A DNA stretch of 64,000 bases from Maribacter sp. (GCA_011050675.1 DRFI01000029.1:62001-126000), one strand, 5' to 3'; counted from the first letter of the stretch, positions 1 through 9,003 are shown. Translations and numbers: made by a program. The notes: generated by a model from the sequence alone, not told the origin.

Positions 1-676
1 CTGTCACGATTAGAATGATTACTGGAATGAATAATAACCATGCATAGTCTTTTGCATCATCACCTGCCCACGCAATTAAACTCTCATAATCAAACTCATT
101 ATTCTTAAAGAAAGGAACCGTTGTCATGGTCGACTTAATTTCCGCTCCTTTTACTTGCTCTACCGTATACGCTTGTGTAATTATCGTTTTATCGTGATCA
201 CGCATGGTCACCTCTGGGTGAAAATAAAGTACCGCACCTACGATAAGCCCTAATACAACTTGCCCTAATACCTTAAACTTACCTTTTAGACCTTCTTTGT
301 TTTTTTTGAATACTTTGATGTAATCATCCAAGAAGCCAATAGCACCCATCCACAACATGGTAAATATCAATAGGATGATGTAAATATTTTCTAATCGAGC
401 AAAAAGTAACACCGGTATTAATGTTGCCATTATTATGATAACACCACCCATAGTTGGCGTACCTGCCTTTTGCTTTTGACCATCTAAACCTAGATCACGA
501 ATAGTTTCACCTACTTGCTGCTTTTGTAAAAAAAGAATAACACGCTTACCGTAAACAGTTGCTATCATTAGTGAAAACAGTATAGCCATTGCAGCACGGA
601 ATGTGCTAAACTGAAACAGCGAAGCTCCAGGCAACTGGTATTGTTTTTCTAAATATTCGAACAGGTAGGTTAACAT
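1..676 (-). CDS. mraY: Phospho-N-acetylmuramoyl-pentapeptide transferase, partial (N-terminal part)
   Basis: MraY makes lipid I at the inner face of the cytoplasmic membrane by moving phospho-MurNAc-pentapeptide from UDP onto undecaprenyl phosphate. The reading frame is open from the ATG at 676 to the window edge, about 225 codons, so the C-terminal part is missing. It begins [20 protein letters not shown] and contains the family motif GTPTMGG and the catalytic acidic motif FLDDYIK, between hydrophobic membrane segments. It is the last visible gene of the minus-strand dcw cluster and starts 30 nt after the murE stop, the normal order. Family assignment is secure; only the truncation by the window edge is unusual. 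Confidence 0.96.
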   Translation of the reverse strand, partial: MLTYLFEYLEKQYQLPGASLFQFSTFRAAMAILFSLMIATVYGKRVILFLQKQQVGETIRDLGLDGQKQKAGTPTMGGVIIIMATLIPVLLFARLENIYIILLIFTMLWMGAIGFLDDYIKVFKKNKEGLKGKFKVLGQVVLGLIVGAVLYFHPEVTMRDHDKTIITQAYTVEQVKGAEIKSTMTTVPFFKNNEFDYESLIAWAGDDAKDYAWLLFIPVIILIVT

Positions 677-706
677 ATAATCTGTATTCTTGCTACTAAG
701 CCTTGG

Positions 707-2170
707 TTATTTATCTAAGCTTGTTAAAAGCTCTTTTACTATTTTAAAATCATCAAAATCTATACGAACGCCATTGGTTTCTTGATAGGTCTCATGACCC
801 TTACCAGCTATTAATATGATGTCGTTATCGTTTGCTAGTTGACATGCCGTTTTAATGGCCTGTTCCCTATTTTCAATAGACAATATTTTCTTTACGTTCT
901 GTGGCTCTACGCCTGCCTCTATTTCCGAAATAATCTCAGTTGGGGATTCGGTACGCGGATTATCAGAGGTGAAAATAATTTTATTGCTCATTTCTGATGC
1001 GATATTGCCCATTACCGGACGCTTTGATCTGTCTCTATCGCCACCACACCCCACAACGGTGATGACGTTTTCATTTCCAGTTCTCAAAGTGTTGATTGTC
1101 TCAAGCACATTCTTAAGGGCGTCCGGCGTATGGGCATAATCAACTATTGCCGTAATTTTATTTTTCGATATATAATATTGGAACCTTCCATCTACATTCT
1201 CCAACTCGCTTATTAAGCGCAGCGTTTCTAAATGTTCCAATCCTAATAAATCTGCAGTAGCATAAATTGCCAGCATATTATAGGCATTGAAATGACCTAT
1301 TAATTTGGTCCAAAGTTCATTGTCATTAATTTTCAGTAATTGACCATCGAACTGGTTCTCTAAAATCTGTGCTCTGTAATTCGCATAGTTTTTCAATGCG
1401 TATGTTGCTTTTTTAGCCTTTGTATTCTGCAACATTACCAAACCGTTCTTATCGTCGATATTCGTCAATGCAAATGCCGTTTTAGGCAATTGATCAAATA
1501 ATATTTTCTTGGTATCGCGGTACTCTGCGAATGTTTTATGGTAGTCTAGGTGATCATGAGAAAGATTCGTAAAAATTGCTCCTTCAAATACTAGACCTTC
1601 TGTTCTCTTTTGGTGAATACCATGAGAGCTTACTTCCATAAAGCAATACTCTACACCGGCATCGTTCATCAATTTCAAATGCTTATTTATAACCAATGCA
1701 TCTGGCGTGGTATGTTTTGTTGCGAATTCAGTATCATCGACCATGATTTTAATGGTGGACAATAACCCAACTTTATATCCTGCTTTTTTAAATAACTGAT
1801 ATAACAAACTAGATACGGTCGTTTTACCATTTGTACCCGTAACCCCAACTAATTTTAAATTTTTTGACGGTGTACCGTAGTAGTTAGATGCCATTAACGC
1901 TAATGCTTGATTACCGTTTTCAACTTCTATATACGTAACATCATCTACCATGTTCGCTGGCAATTGCTCGCAAACAATAGCTCTTGCACCAGCCGCAACT
2001 ACTGCATCTATATATTTATGACCATCTGTCAACGTGCCTTTTATAGCAACGAAGGCATCTCCTTTTTGAACCTCACGAGAGTCAAAACGAACAGACGCTA
2101 TATCACAAGAGGTAGTACCGCTAACAGCAGCAATACGCACTCCATACAATATGTCTTTTAATGGCATCAT
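707..2170 (-). CDS. murE: UDP-MurNAc-L-Ala-D-Glu--meso-diaminopimelate ligase
   Basis: MurE adds the third residue of the peptidoglycan stem peptide in the cytoplasm, using ATP. The P-loop GVTGTNGKTT lies in the central Mur ligase domain, and the DNPR motif (in SDNPRTESP) near the C-terminus marks the meso-diaminopimelate-specific type rather than the lysine type. The frame is open further upstream, but that extension is basic, low-complexity and lies wholly inside ftsI. I therefore start at the ATG at 2170, which overlaps the ftsI stop as ATGA and suggests translational coupling; the adjacent ATG at 2167 is an alternative. The product is about 487 residues, normal for the family. Confidence 0.95.
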   Translation of the reverse strand: MMPLKDILYGVRIAAVSGTTSCDIASVRFDSREVQKGDAFVAIKGTLTDGHKYIDAVVAAGARAIVCEQLPANMVDDVTYIEVENGNQALALMASNYYGTPSKNLKLVGVTGTNGKTTVSSLLYQLFKKAGYKVGLLSTIKIMVDDTEFATKHTTPDALVINKHLKLMNDAGVEYCFMEVSSHGIHQKRTEGLVFEGAIFTNLSHDHLDYHKTFAEYRDTKKILFDQLPKTAFALTNIDDKNGLVMLQNTKAKKATYALKNYANYRAQILENQFDGQLLKINDNELWTKLIGHFNAYNMLAIYATADLLGLEHLETLRLISELENVDGRFQYYISKNKITAIVDYAHTPDALKNVLETINTLRTGNENVITVVGCGGDRDRSKRPVMGNIASEMSNKIIFTSDNPRTESPTEIISEIEAGVEPQNVKKILSIENREQAIKTACQLANDNDIILIAGKGHETYQETNGVRIDFDDFKIVKELLTSLDK

Positions 2171-4173
2171 ATTAATTCTAATACTATTTTCTTCACAGAT
2201 TTTAAATCCGTGCCTTTGTTGATGGATTGGTTTTTTACCTTTCCGTTTCCTTTTACTATTACTTCTATTCCTAAATTCTCTAAAATGGCAACCGCATCCA
2301 TACCGCACATACCTTTTACATTTGGTACGGCTGAATATTTCTGTTGCGCCGCTTTATAGTATCCTTTATGAGAATCTTCATTTTTTGCGATCAATACATC
2401 TCTTACATCTACTTCACTAGTTAATGGAGATGTAGCATATACTTTTTGTGCTACAGATTTAAATACCGGACCAGATACATCTGCACCATAATACCCTACG
2501 CTTTTGTCTGGCTTATGGATAACCACAATACAAGAGTACTTTGGCTTGTCTGCCGGAAAATAACCTGCGAACGAAGAAATGTATTCGTACTTAGATTTAT
2601 CCTTAGACACATAGTTCGTCTGTGTTGTTCCTGTTTTTCCTGCCATAGAAAAGTTCTTTGAATACATACCATGACCTGTACCGTGATCTTTCTCTACTAC
2701 ATTCTTTAATATCTGCTGTACCTTCTTTACTGTAGACTGCGAGCAAATTGCAGGATTCAGTACTTTTTTATCAAACTTCTCTATAGACTTGTTCCACTCC
2801 TTAACTTCTTTTAAAAGTCTTGGCTTTACCATTTCCCCGTCATTTGCAATAGCATTATAAAAAGCCAAAGTCTGTAGCGGCGTCATTGAAACCTCGTAGC
2901 CATATGCCATTTGTGCCAATGAAAGTCCAGACCAACCTTTGTCACCAGGGTAACGCAATACAGGTTTACCTTCACCAACAACCGGAAGTCCTAATTCTTT
3001 ATGAACACCCATACTCATTAGTCTGTTCACATACTTCTCTGGGTCGTTCTTATACCCATTATGTATCATTTTAGCAAAGGCAACATTCGAGGATACTTCA
3101 AATGCTCTAGACATTGTTATTTTACCATGTCCACCGCGCTTAGTATCTTTTACCCAGTGCTTATATATTTTCCATCTTCCTTTTTCAGTATCTATTACGG
3201 TACTGGTATCGATTATTTTATCTTCTAGAGCAGCTACCAAATTCATTAACTTAAAAGTAGAACCTGGCTCATGGGATTCGCCAATAGCATAGTTTAAACG
3301 CTCGTAATATTTTCCGTCTGTCGTTTGCCCTAAATTCGATATCGCCTTTACTTCTCCGGTTTTCACCTCCATTACGATTACCGTACCGTGGTCTGCTTGA
3401 TATTTCTCTAACTGACCTAATAATGCATGATGCGCTATATCTTGTATATTAATATCAATAGTAGAATACACATCATAACCATCTTTAGGCTCTATGATAT
3501 TATCGTTACCAATAGGCTTCCACTGTCCTTTTGCTATTTTTTGCTTTAAACGCTTTCCAGATATTCCTCTTAGGTATTCCCCAAAAGCACCTTCCATACC
3601 TACACGGGTATAATATCCGTTTTCATCTTTACGCTCGTACCCAACACTACGTTCTGCAATTTTGCCTAACGGGTGCTCTCTTTTAATATGTTGCTCGATG
3701 ATCAAACCACCTTTGAACGCACCTTTATTAAATAGCGGAAATTTCTTTACCGCCATGTATTCCGAATAATCTAGATTACGTACTATTAAGGTGTACCTAT
3801 TTTTATTCTCTCTTGCCTTTCTTAAAATTTGCTGATAGTGAGAAGATGTTTTTCCAAATTCTTTTGACAAAGCATCTGAAAGTGGTTTTACATTTTCCTT
3901 GAAATCTTCGCTACTTACGGTAACGGCATCAAAATGGACCGTGTATTTAGATACTGAAGTTGCCAAAAGACTACCGTCGTCTGAATATAGGTTACCTCTA
4001 TTTGGCTCAATAGTAAACATGCGCTCTGTACGCGTATCTGCTAATGCCTGGTATTTTTCGCCGTCTACAAATTGTATGGAGACCAGCTTAAATAACACCG
4101 CACCCGCAAAGAGTACCATGAACCCTGCTACAACGTAGAGCCTTTTTAATATGCTTTTATCTGTTGCCGCCAT
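2167..4173 (-). CDS. ftsI: Division-specific penicillin-binding protein (FtsI/PBP3) with PASTA domain
   Basis: This is a transpeptidase that cross-links septal peptidoglycan in the periplasm. A single N-terminal membrane anchor (about residues 12-32) is followed by the PBP dimerisation domain and the transpeptidase domain. The active-site motifs are visible: the SxxK serine in GSTFK, SSN in EVSSNVAFA, and KTGT in AGKTGTTQ. The last 55 or so residues (VPNVKGMCGMDAVAILENLG and onward) form one PASTA domain, as is usual for Bacteroidetes FtsI. Its start touches the ftsL stop and its end overlaps the murE start, so the genes are tightly coupled. At 668 residues it is normal for the phylum. Confidence 0.95.
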   Translation of the reverse strand: MAATDKSILKRLYVVAGFMVLFAGAVLFKLVSIQFVDGEKYQALADTRTERMFTIEPNRGNLYSDDGSLLATSVSKYTVHFDAVTVSSEDFKENVKPLSDALSKEFGKTSSHYQQILRKARENKNRYTLIVRNLDYSEYMAVKKFPLFNKGAFKGGLIIEQHIKREHPLGKIAERSVGYERKDENGYYTRVGMEGAFGEYLRGISGKRLKQKIAKGQWKPIGNDNIIEPKDGYDVYSTIDINIQDIAHHALLGQLEKYQADHGTVIVMEVKTGEVKAISNLGQTTDGKYYERLNYAIGESHEPGSTFKLMNLVAALEDKIIDTSTVIDTEKGRWKIYKHWVKDTKRGGHGKITMSRAFEVSSNVAFAKMIHNGYKNDPEKYVNRLMSMGVHKELGLPVVGEGKPVLRYPGDKGWSGLSLAQMAYGYEVSMTPLQTLAFYNAIANDGEMVKPRLLKEVKEWNKSIEKFDKKVLNPAICSQSTVKKVQQILKNVVEKDHGTGHGMYSKNFSMAGKTGTTQTNYVSKDKSKYEYISSFAGYFPADKPKYSCIVVIHKPDKSVGYYGADVSGPVFKSVAQKVYATSPLTSEVDVRDVLIAKNEDSHKGYYKAAQQKYSAVPNVKGMCGMDAVAILENLGIEVIVKGNGKVKNQSINKGTDLKSVKKIVLELI

Positions 4174-4514
4174 TAATCCTCAACATTTAAAGATTTCACT
4201 TTAATTTTCTGCGGGGGAGTTTCTGACGGAAAAAGTCCTTTTTCGGAAATTTTACCTGTAATGCTCGACTCTAATTTTAACTGCTGCACATCTGATCGCA
4301 TATCCACGAACTCGTTACGCAATTCCTTTACCTCTTCATTCAATAAAGCGATACGGTGTACTTTTTGGTCGGCACTATGAGAGCTACTGATCATTACTGT
4401 TGCCAAAAAAGAAATGAAAATTAGGAACAGCCAATTTTTAGGGGCGTCACCGCTCACCAAAAATTTACCCTTCAAAAGGTCTAATACACCCGTTTTCATT
4501 TTATTTTTCGCCAT
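4173..4514 (-). CDS. ftsL: FtsL-like cell division protein
   Basis: This is a small bitopic membrane protein of 113 residues. A short basic cytoplasmic part is followed by one transmembrane segment (about residues 29-45, WLFLIFISFLATVMI) and a predicted coiled coil (HRIALLNEEVKELRNEFVDM and on). Size, topology and position between rsmH and ftsI are those of FtsL, a divisome scaffold subunit that partners FtsB/DivIC and FtsQ. FtsL sequences are poorly conserved, so the name rests mostly on topology and gene order. The gene overlaps rsmH by 14 nt and ftsI by one base. Confidence 0.85.
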   Translation of the reverse strand: MAKNKMKTGVLDLLKGKFLVSGDAPKNWLFLIFISFLATVMISSSHSADQKVHRIALLNEEVKELRNEFVDMRSDVQQLKLESSITGKISEKGLFPSETPPQKIKVKSLNVED

Positions 4515-5403
4515 TTCGCTCTGCTATCCTTAATTTTGCACTACGTGCTCTGTTATTCAATTTTATTTCTTCTCTCGTCGGCACTATCAATCCACCAACC
4601 TTTTTTAACGGTACATCTATATTCCCGTAAAAATCTTTCTCTGGCTCCCCTTCAAACTGCCCTGCTCTTATAAATCTTTTTACAAGTCTGTCTTCTAAAG
4701 AGTGGTAACTTATTACACTTAGCCTACCGTTATCATTCAATAATTCTGGCACCTGCTCCAAAAATTCTTTGATCACTTCTATCTCTTGATTCACCTCTAT
4801 GCGAATCGCCTGGTATATCTGTGCCAAAATCTTATGTTGCCTGTGCTCTGGCAAAAACTGCTTCAACGCTACTTTCAACGCATCTGTAGTTTGTATCTGC
4901 TCTACTTCCCTACTGGCAATAATAACTTTTGCCATTGCGTTCGCATTTCTTATATCTCCGTATTCAAATAATACCTTACGCAAATCGTCGTACGTGTATT
5001 TATTGACTACCTCAAAAGCCGAAAGCGTATTACGCTTGCTCATTCGCATATCTAAATCTGCATCGAAACGGGTAGAGAATCCTCTTTCCGCTTGATCGAA
5101 CTGATGCGATGAAACGCCGTAATCTGCTAATATTCCATCAACCTTACGAATGCCATAGAACTTTAAAAACTGAGCGATGTATCTAAAATTTTCCGCTATC
5201 AGCGTAAATCTTGGGTCACCTAACGCATTTGCTTGCGCATCTTCGTCTTGATCAAAAGCAAACAATTTGCCTTCTGCACCCAACCTTTTTAATATCTCTT
5301 TAGAGTGACCGCCACCGCCAAATGTCACATCTACATACACGCCATCTTCTTTGATGTTCAAACCATCAACCGATTCTTTCAGTAATACTGGATTATGATA
5401 CAT
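4501..5403 (-). CDS. rsmH: 16S rRNA (cytosine(1402)-N4)-methyltransferase
   Basis: RsmH (MraW) uses S-adenosylmethionine to methylate N4 of C1402 in the decoding centre of 16S rRNA. The 300-residue product starts MYHNPVLLKESVDGL, a typical MraW N-terminus, and has the SAM-binding loop VDVTFGGGGHS, the ADYGVSSHQFD motif and the late ISYHSLEDRLVKRF motif. It overlaps mraZ by 11 nt at its start and ftsL by 14 nt at its end. Everything about it is ordinary for a dcw cluster. Confidence 0.97.
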   Translation of the reverse strand: MYHNPVLLKESVDGLNIKEDGVYVDVTFGGGGHSKEILKRLGAEGKLFAFDQDEDAQANALGDPRFTLIAENFRYIAQFLKFYGIRKVDGILADYGVSSHQFDQAERGFSTRFDADLDMRMSKRNTLSAFEVVNKYTYDDLRKVLFEYGDIRNANAMAKVIIASREVEQIQTTDALKVALKQFLPEHRQHKILAQIYQAIRIEVNQEIEVIKEFLEQVPELLNDNGRLSVISYHSLEDRLVKRFIRAGQFEGEPEKDFYGNIDVPLKKVGGLIVPTREEIKLNNRARSAKLRIAERNGEK

Positions 5404-5866
5404 CTTTATCTTCTTTTTGGTTCAACATTACACGCTTCACCAAATTCTTCTTCTCTTCTTTAGATATAGATATGGTAGCCTCGTACTCCTTAACATCCCA
5501 TATCTCTAAATGCTTTCGCATTGGCACTATTTTCACCTCTTTTGTAATTCCTGCTAACGAAATCACATCTTTCGCTAATAAAAGCCTACCGGTACCGTCT
5601 ACTTCCACAGGTCTAAGTCCATCCATAAAAATTCTTTGAAAAAGTTGACTTTCTTCATCAAATCTGTTATTCTGGTCCATTTCTGCCATGATCTTATACC
5701 ATTCTTGTGCAGGGTATAACTCTAAACAATCATTGTAATAAGACTTCTTTATAAAAAACCCTTCATTTAATACCGGTGTCATTTGATTGCGCAGCGCGAC
5801 AGGAAGCATGATGCGTCCCTTGGCATCGGCCTTGCAGTTAAATGTCCCAAAGAAATAAATGTCCAA
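5393..5866 (-). CDS. mraZ: Transcriptional regulator MraZ
   Basis: MraZ is the DNA-binding autoregulator that heads the dcw cluster. The conserved half-motif GTFNCKADAKGRIMLP is present near the N-terminus and the second copy (VDGTGRLLLAKDV) follows, matching the duplicated SpoVT/AbrB-like fold. A GTG at 5926 would give 177 residues, but it lies upstream of the likely promoter -7 element (5893-5900) and inside the GTGGT repeats, so it is probably not the start. I choose the TTG at 5866, giving 157 residues (LDIYFFGTF...), close to the usual length. The choice of TTG is an inference. The stop overlaps rsmH by 11 nt. Confidence 0.9.
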   Translation of the reverse strand: MDIYFFGTFNCKADAKGRIMLPVALRNQMTPVLNEGFFIKKSYYNDCLELYPAQEWYKIMAEMDQNNRFDEESQLFQRIFMDGLRPVEVDGTGRLLLAKDVISLAGITKEVKIVPMRKHLEIWDVKEYEATISISKEEKKNLVKRVMLNQKEDKDVS

Positions 5867-5892
5867 AATGGAGTGGTTTTGTTTATATAACT

Positions 5893-5900
5893 CAAATATA
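5893..5900 (-). promoter_or_regulatory. mraZ promoter -7 element (TATATTTG)
   Basis: Read on the minus strand the bases are TATATTTG, an exact match to the Bacteroidetes -7 consensus TAnnTTTG. Transcription would start near 5886, about 20 nt before the TTG start proposed for mraZ. The region where a -33 element should lie is occupied by the GTGGT repeats. No clear TTG -33 box is visible. Confidence 0.65.
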
Positions 5901-5911
5901 TAAATATTATT

Positions 5912-5936
5912 ACCACATTTTACCACTAAAAACCAC
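5912..5936 (-). promoter_or_regulatory. Candidate MraZ-binding repeats (three GTGGT at 10-nt spacing)
   Basis: On the minus strand GTGGT occurs at 5936-5932, 5926-5922 and 5916-5912, exactly one per 10 nt, directly upstream of the mraZ -7 element. Known MraZ operators are short TGGG-type or GTG-type direct repeats with about 5-nt spacers in front of mraZ, so this fits autoregulation by MraZ. The family rule is established knowledge; binding here is inferred. Confidence 0.75.
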
Positions 5937-6075
5937 TTTGTTAATAAATTACCCCTTTTTCGAACCGCTTTTTACACTTCATCGATTTTTACGGGATAAT
6001 TTTCCCACTTGACCCGTAATTCCGGAAAAATTCAAATCTTAAAGTTTCAACTACCCACCTAATCGAAAAGAGTTG

Positions 6076-6105
6076 TTTGCTATTCTAGGTAATTACCTAT
6101 ATTTG
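6076..6105 (+). promoter_or_regulatory. Promoter of the alpha/beta hydrolase-engB pair
   Basis: TTTG at 6076-6079 and TATATTTG at 6098-6105 are separated by 18 nt, an exact Bacteroidetes-type -33/-7 pair. Transcription would begin near 6112, shortly before the ATG at 6130. The two divergent promoters share the 260-nt region between mraZ and the hydrolase gene. Confidence 0.65.
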
Positions 6106-6129
6106 GACAATTACTGATGAGTAGTGCGC

Positions 6130-6894
6130 ATGGAAAACGAATTGATCAACGAAGGAGGCTTTAAGTATATAGAGAAAGGCGAAGGCAAACCCATAATTAT
6201 CCTTCACGGACTAATGGGCGGACTTAGTAATTTTCAAGGAGTATCTGACTATTTTCCTCCCAAAGGTTATAAAGTACTTATTCCCGAATTGCCCTTATAC
6301 TCTATGCCGATGTTAAAGACAACGGTGAAGAACTTTGCCAAATACCTTAAGAAATTTATAGATTACAAAGAGCTAGACGATGTTATTCTTTTAGGCAACT
6401 CTTTAGGTGGTCATATTGGTCTATTACATACCAAATTATACCCAGCAAAAGTAAAAGCATTAATTATTACCGGTAGCTCTGGACTTTATGAAAGCGCTAT
6501 GGGTGACGGTTACCCTAAACGTGGTGATTATGAGTTTATTAAAAAGAAAGCACAAGATGTTTTCTATGACCCAGAAATTGCTACCAAAGAAATAGTAGAT
6601 GAAGTTTTTGCTACGGTTAACGATCGTGTTAAATTGGTAAAGACCTTAGCAATTGCAAAAAGTGCTATTCGCCATAACATGGCACAAGATTTACCTAGCA
6701 TGCAAACCCCTATTTGTATTATTTGGGGGAAAAATGATAGTGTTACGCCGCCAGATGTTGCAGAACTGTTCGATGAGCTTTTACCTAATTCAGATTTATA
6801 TTGGATGGATAAATGCGGACATGCACCTATGATGGAGCACCCAGACGAATTCAATACCATTCTTGATGAGTGGTTGACGAAAAACAATTTCTAA
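6130..6894 (+). CDS. Alpha/beta hydrolase
   Basis: This is a 254-residue alpha/beta-fold hydrolase of unknown substrate. The oxyanion-hole motif HGLMGG, the nucleophile elbow GNSLGG, the acid loop [10 protein letters not shown] and the catalytic histidine in [10 protein letters not shown] are all in the normal order. There is no signal peptide, so it is probably cytoplasmic. A GTG two codons upstream (6124) is possible, but the ATG at 6130 gives the cleaner N-terminus [10 protein letters not shown]. It stands 11 nt before engB and is probably cotranscribed with it, a pairing that may be chance. Confidence 0.85.
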   Translation: MENELINEGGFKYIEKGEGKPIIILHGLMGGLSNFQGVSDYFPPKGYKVLIPELPLYSMPMLKTTVKNFAKYLKKFIDYKELDDVILLGNSLGGHIGLLHTKLYPAKVKALIITGSSGLYESAMGDGYPKRGDYEFIKKKAQDVFYDPEIATKEIVDEVFATVNDRVKLVKTLAIAKSAIRHNMAQDLPSMQTPICIIWGKNDSVTPPDVAELFDELLPNSDLYWMDKCGHAPMMEHPDEFNTILDEWLTKNNF

Positions 6895-6905
6895 ATACCT
6901 TACGG

Positions 6906-7526
6906 ATGAAAATAAAGTCGGCCGACTTTGTAATGAGCAATTCTGATGTTGCCAAATGCCCTAAAGAACCCTTACCTGAATATGCCTTTATTGGTCGTTC
7001 TAATGTAGGTAAGTCTTCTTTGATAAATATGTTGACCGAGCGTAAAAGCTTGGCGAAAATTTCTGGTAGACCCGGAAAAACACAGCTTATTAACCACTTT
7101 AAAATCAATGAGAATTGGTTTCTGGTAGATTTACCTGGTTACGGTTATGCCCGTGTTTCTAAAAGAGATAAAAAGACCTTTCAAAAATATATTACCAATT
7201 ACTTTTTACAACGAGAGCAACTGGTTTGTTCTTTTGTACTAGTAGATGTACGCCACGATCCGCAACCTATAGATATGGAGTTTATGCAATGGATGGGCGA
7301 AAACGGAGTACCCTTTGCCATTATCTTCACTAAGGCAGATAAATTAAAGCCTAAAGCAGTTGAGCGCCAAGTTCAAAAATACTTGGACCAACTCTTAGAA
7401 GATATGTGGGAAGAAGCACCACCGCACTTTGTTACCAGCTCTAGCCACCGTAGTGGTCGCGATGAAGTACTTGCCTATATAGATGATATTAACGAGAAGT
7501 TTTTTGAAGCAACTAAGAATGGTTGA
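6906..7526 (+). CDS. engB: Ribosome biogenesis GTP-binding protein YsxC/EngB
   Basis: This TrmE-Era-EngA-EngB family GTPase is needed for late assembly of the large ribosomal subunit. The G motifs are intact: GRSNVGKSS (G1), DLPGYG (G3), TKAD (G4) and SSS (G5). The frame is open upstream to 6870, but that would overlap the hydrolase gene; the ATG at 6906 gives [14 protein letters not shown], the usual EngB start, and 206 residues. Identity is secure. Confidence 0.95.
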   Translation: MKIKSADFVMSNSDVAKCPKEPLPEYAFIGRSNVGKSSLINMLTERKSLAKISGRPGKTQLINHFKINENWFLVDLPGYGYARVSKRDKKTFQKYITNYFLQREQLVCSFVLVDVRHDPQPIDMEFMQWMGENGVPFAIIFTKADKLKPKAVERQVQKYLDQLLEDMWEEAPPHFVTSSSHRSGRDEVLAYIDDINEKFFEATKNG

Positions 7527-7591
7527 TGGTTGTTTGTTGTTCATTTTTTAACGCTGCGCATTTTTTGTTGTATTAAGTAGTTGTTTTTTAG

Positions 7592-7620
7592 TAATCAGTT
7601 TTCAGTAACAGTTGGCAGTT
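7592..7620. repeat. CAGT-rich intergenic repeat, copy 1
   Basis: The stretch reads as repeated CAGTTTTCAGT and CAGTTGGCAGT units. The same type of sequence occurs in the opposite orientation at 9004-9072 and in a shorter form near 20450-20470. Its origin is unknown. Confidence 0.55.
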
Positions 7621-7730
7621 TTTTGTATTAAGTATTAAGTACAAAGCTGTTCGTGCTATTTCTTTGTACTTCGTACTGTTTCCCTTTCGCTTTTCACAAC
7701 TTACTACTCTTTATTCCTGTAAAAACAAAA

Positions 7731-7837
7731 TGTCAGTTCGAGTGTTTTCTGCAAGAAAATGTATCGAGAACCGTCGCGTGTTCCGAACCTGTTCTCGATA
7801 CTAATTCCTCGTATCTCGAAACCCACCTGAACTGACA
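7731..7837. repeat. Palindromic intergenic element with TGTCAGTTC ends, copy 1
   Basis: The ends are TGTCAGTTCGAGTG and, inverted, CACCTGAACTGACA. The inner part pairs GTATCGAGAAC with GTTCTCGATAC, so the whole 107 bp could fold into a branched hairpin. A second, left-damaged copy lies at 8925-8998. It has the look of a small non-autonomous mobile or REP-like element; no transposase is nearby. Confidence 0.65.
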
Positions 7838-7942
7838 CATAAAAAAAAGAACTGCTTTGACACTGACTTAAAAGTGTAAAAATATTCCATTTATACAAAA
7901 TTTATGACTTCTCACCCATTCCTATAAGTTCAGCTGAACTAC

Positions 7943-7963
7943 AAATTGTAAGTTTATTCTTTA
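7943..7963 (+). repeat. 21-bp direct repeat, copy 1
   Basis: The sequence is an exact 21-bp match to 9518-9538, 1575 nt away; its core is TGTAAGTTTATTC. Each copy lies 80-105 nt in front of an accessory gene (8068 and 9621), and a TAAGCTTT follows both copies. It may be a shared leader or a recombination boundary. Confidence 0.7.
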
Positions 7964-8067
7964 TTATCATCTAAACCGCTCGCTTCCTTAAGCTTTATCA
8001 AGCATAGCCATAAGTTGTTCCCCATATACAATAGAATATCATTTTTAATTAAATAAAATCTATTATT

Positions 8068-8865
8068 ATGAAAAATAAGGAAGGGAATTACCAAGGTACG
8101 GCAAAGCAAGATTTTAAACCTGTTTTAGATTTATTCAATAATGCGAGCACTTCTAAAGAAATTGAGGACGTTTTAAAGAAAAACAGGAATATTTCTAACT
8201 TAACCGAATTATCTGAGTCAATAATTGCACATCGAAATAAATTGGATGGTTTTACTGAAATTGACCAAATAACTAAAGTATTAGGACTGGACAGCCAAGC
8301 GTTTTCTGCTTTATTCTCTGCATTTGACAAACCAACTTTACCGGTTGAAGAAGAAATATTACAAGAGGTAATGTGGCTACATGGAACAAGTGTACATATT
8401 GAAAAACCTGAAGTGTTTTCAAATATTTCAAGAAACAAAAATGGAACCCGTATTACTGGTTTTTCAGAGTTAAAGAATGAATATCAGTCATTTGTTCATT
8501 ATGCTATTCCAACACCTACATTTTCTTCAGGAAATAAATTTTACATACGCTCTATATATGTTCTTTGGAGGACCTCCTTCACAACCCAATCCCTTGGGAC
8601 TTATACATATGTTACTGACATGGAAGTTTGGGACGGACATCAACAAATAAGTAGTAATCCACCATTTCAAATAATTGATATTGGAAATGGGTACTTCATC
8701 ACAAAACTAAGAATCAACTCAAGTCGTAAGATTAATTTTGGTGTTGGCGTGTCTTTTAACCAAGTTATAGATACCGGTGATCCTGCCAACCTTGGTTGGG
8801 TTGATTATGTTTCTTTAGGGGTAGAATTTGTAACAAGAAGCAACTCTGGTCTTTTATCCTTTTAA
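8068..8865 (+). CDS. HhH-like plus DUF6623-like protein of unknown function
   Basis: The function is unknown. The N-terminal third (about residues 25-85) resembles a ComEA-type helix-hairpin-helix unit: SIIAHRNKLDGF, then TKVLGLDSQAFSALF. The rest (from about residue 110, MWLHGTSVHIE, through HYAIPTP and IRSIYVLW) resembles the DUF6623 family, a predicted beta-sandwich. Both assignments are from memory of family patterns. No signal peptide is present. The gene stands alone between two inverted sets of intergenic repeats, which suggests acquisition by transfer. Confidence 0.7.
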   Translation: MKNKEGNYQGTAKQDFKPVLDLFNNASTSKEIEDVLKKNRNISNLTELSESIIAHRNKLDGFTEIDQITKVLGLDSQAFSALFSAFDKPTLPVEEEILQEVMWLHGTSVHIEKPEVFSNISRNKNGTRITGFSELKNEYQSFVHYAIPTPTFSSGNKFYIRSIYVLWRTSFTTQSLGTYTYVTDMEVWDGHQQISSNPPFQIIDIGNGYFITKLRINSSRKINFGVGVSFNQVIDTGDPANLGWVDYVSLGVEFVTRSNSGLLSF

Positions 8866-8924
8866 AAGAATAGACAATTGTCTCAAAGAATAATTTTAGC
8901 TGTAGTGCACCGGAAGCCTAAAAT

Positions 8925-8998
8925 TTTATCGAGAACCTTTAGAACACGAAAGGTTCTCGATACTAATTTATGTACCAAAAAATTCATTCGAACTGACA
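8925..8998. repeat. Palindromic intergenic element, copy 2 (left-damaged)
   Basis: The central hairpin ATCGAGAACCTTT...AAAGGTTCTCGAT and the right end TTCGAACTGACA match the element at 7731-7837. The left TGTCAGTTC end is not recognisable. With copy 1 it brackets the HhH-DUF6623 gene. Confidence 0.6.
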
Positions 8999-9003
8999 TA
9001 CGA

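Larger units (their letters stand above)
7527..8067. other. Gene-free, repeat-rich spacer
   Basis: These 541 bases hold no convincing gene. They contain a CAGTTTTCAGT/CAGTTGGCAGT-type low-complexity stretch (7592-7620), a palindromic 107-bp element (7731-7837), a 14-bp palindrome AGTTCAGCTGAACT (7927-7940) and one copy of a 21-bp direct repeat (7943-7963). Short open frames on both strands inside the palindromic element are products of its symmetry. Confidence 0.7.

Noticed and set aside
2171-2308. N-terminal extension of murE (basic low-complexity frame)
   Set aside because: It lies entirely inside the ftsI PASTA region in another frame and does not look like a Mur ligase; the ATG at 2170 coupled to the ftsI stop is far better.
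5867-5926. GTG start for mraZ giving 177 residues
   Set aside because: It falls inside the GTGGT repeats and upstream of the -7 element, so it would not be in the mRNA.
7653-7898. Two overlapping open frames on opposite strands (7653-7835 plus, 7704-7898 minus)
   Set aside because: Both are created by the palindromic 107-bp element; composition is not protein-like.
7731-8998. A complete insertion sequence around the HhH-DUF6623 gene
   Set aside because: There are repeat ends but no transposase; each element is internally palindromic and complete on its own.
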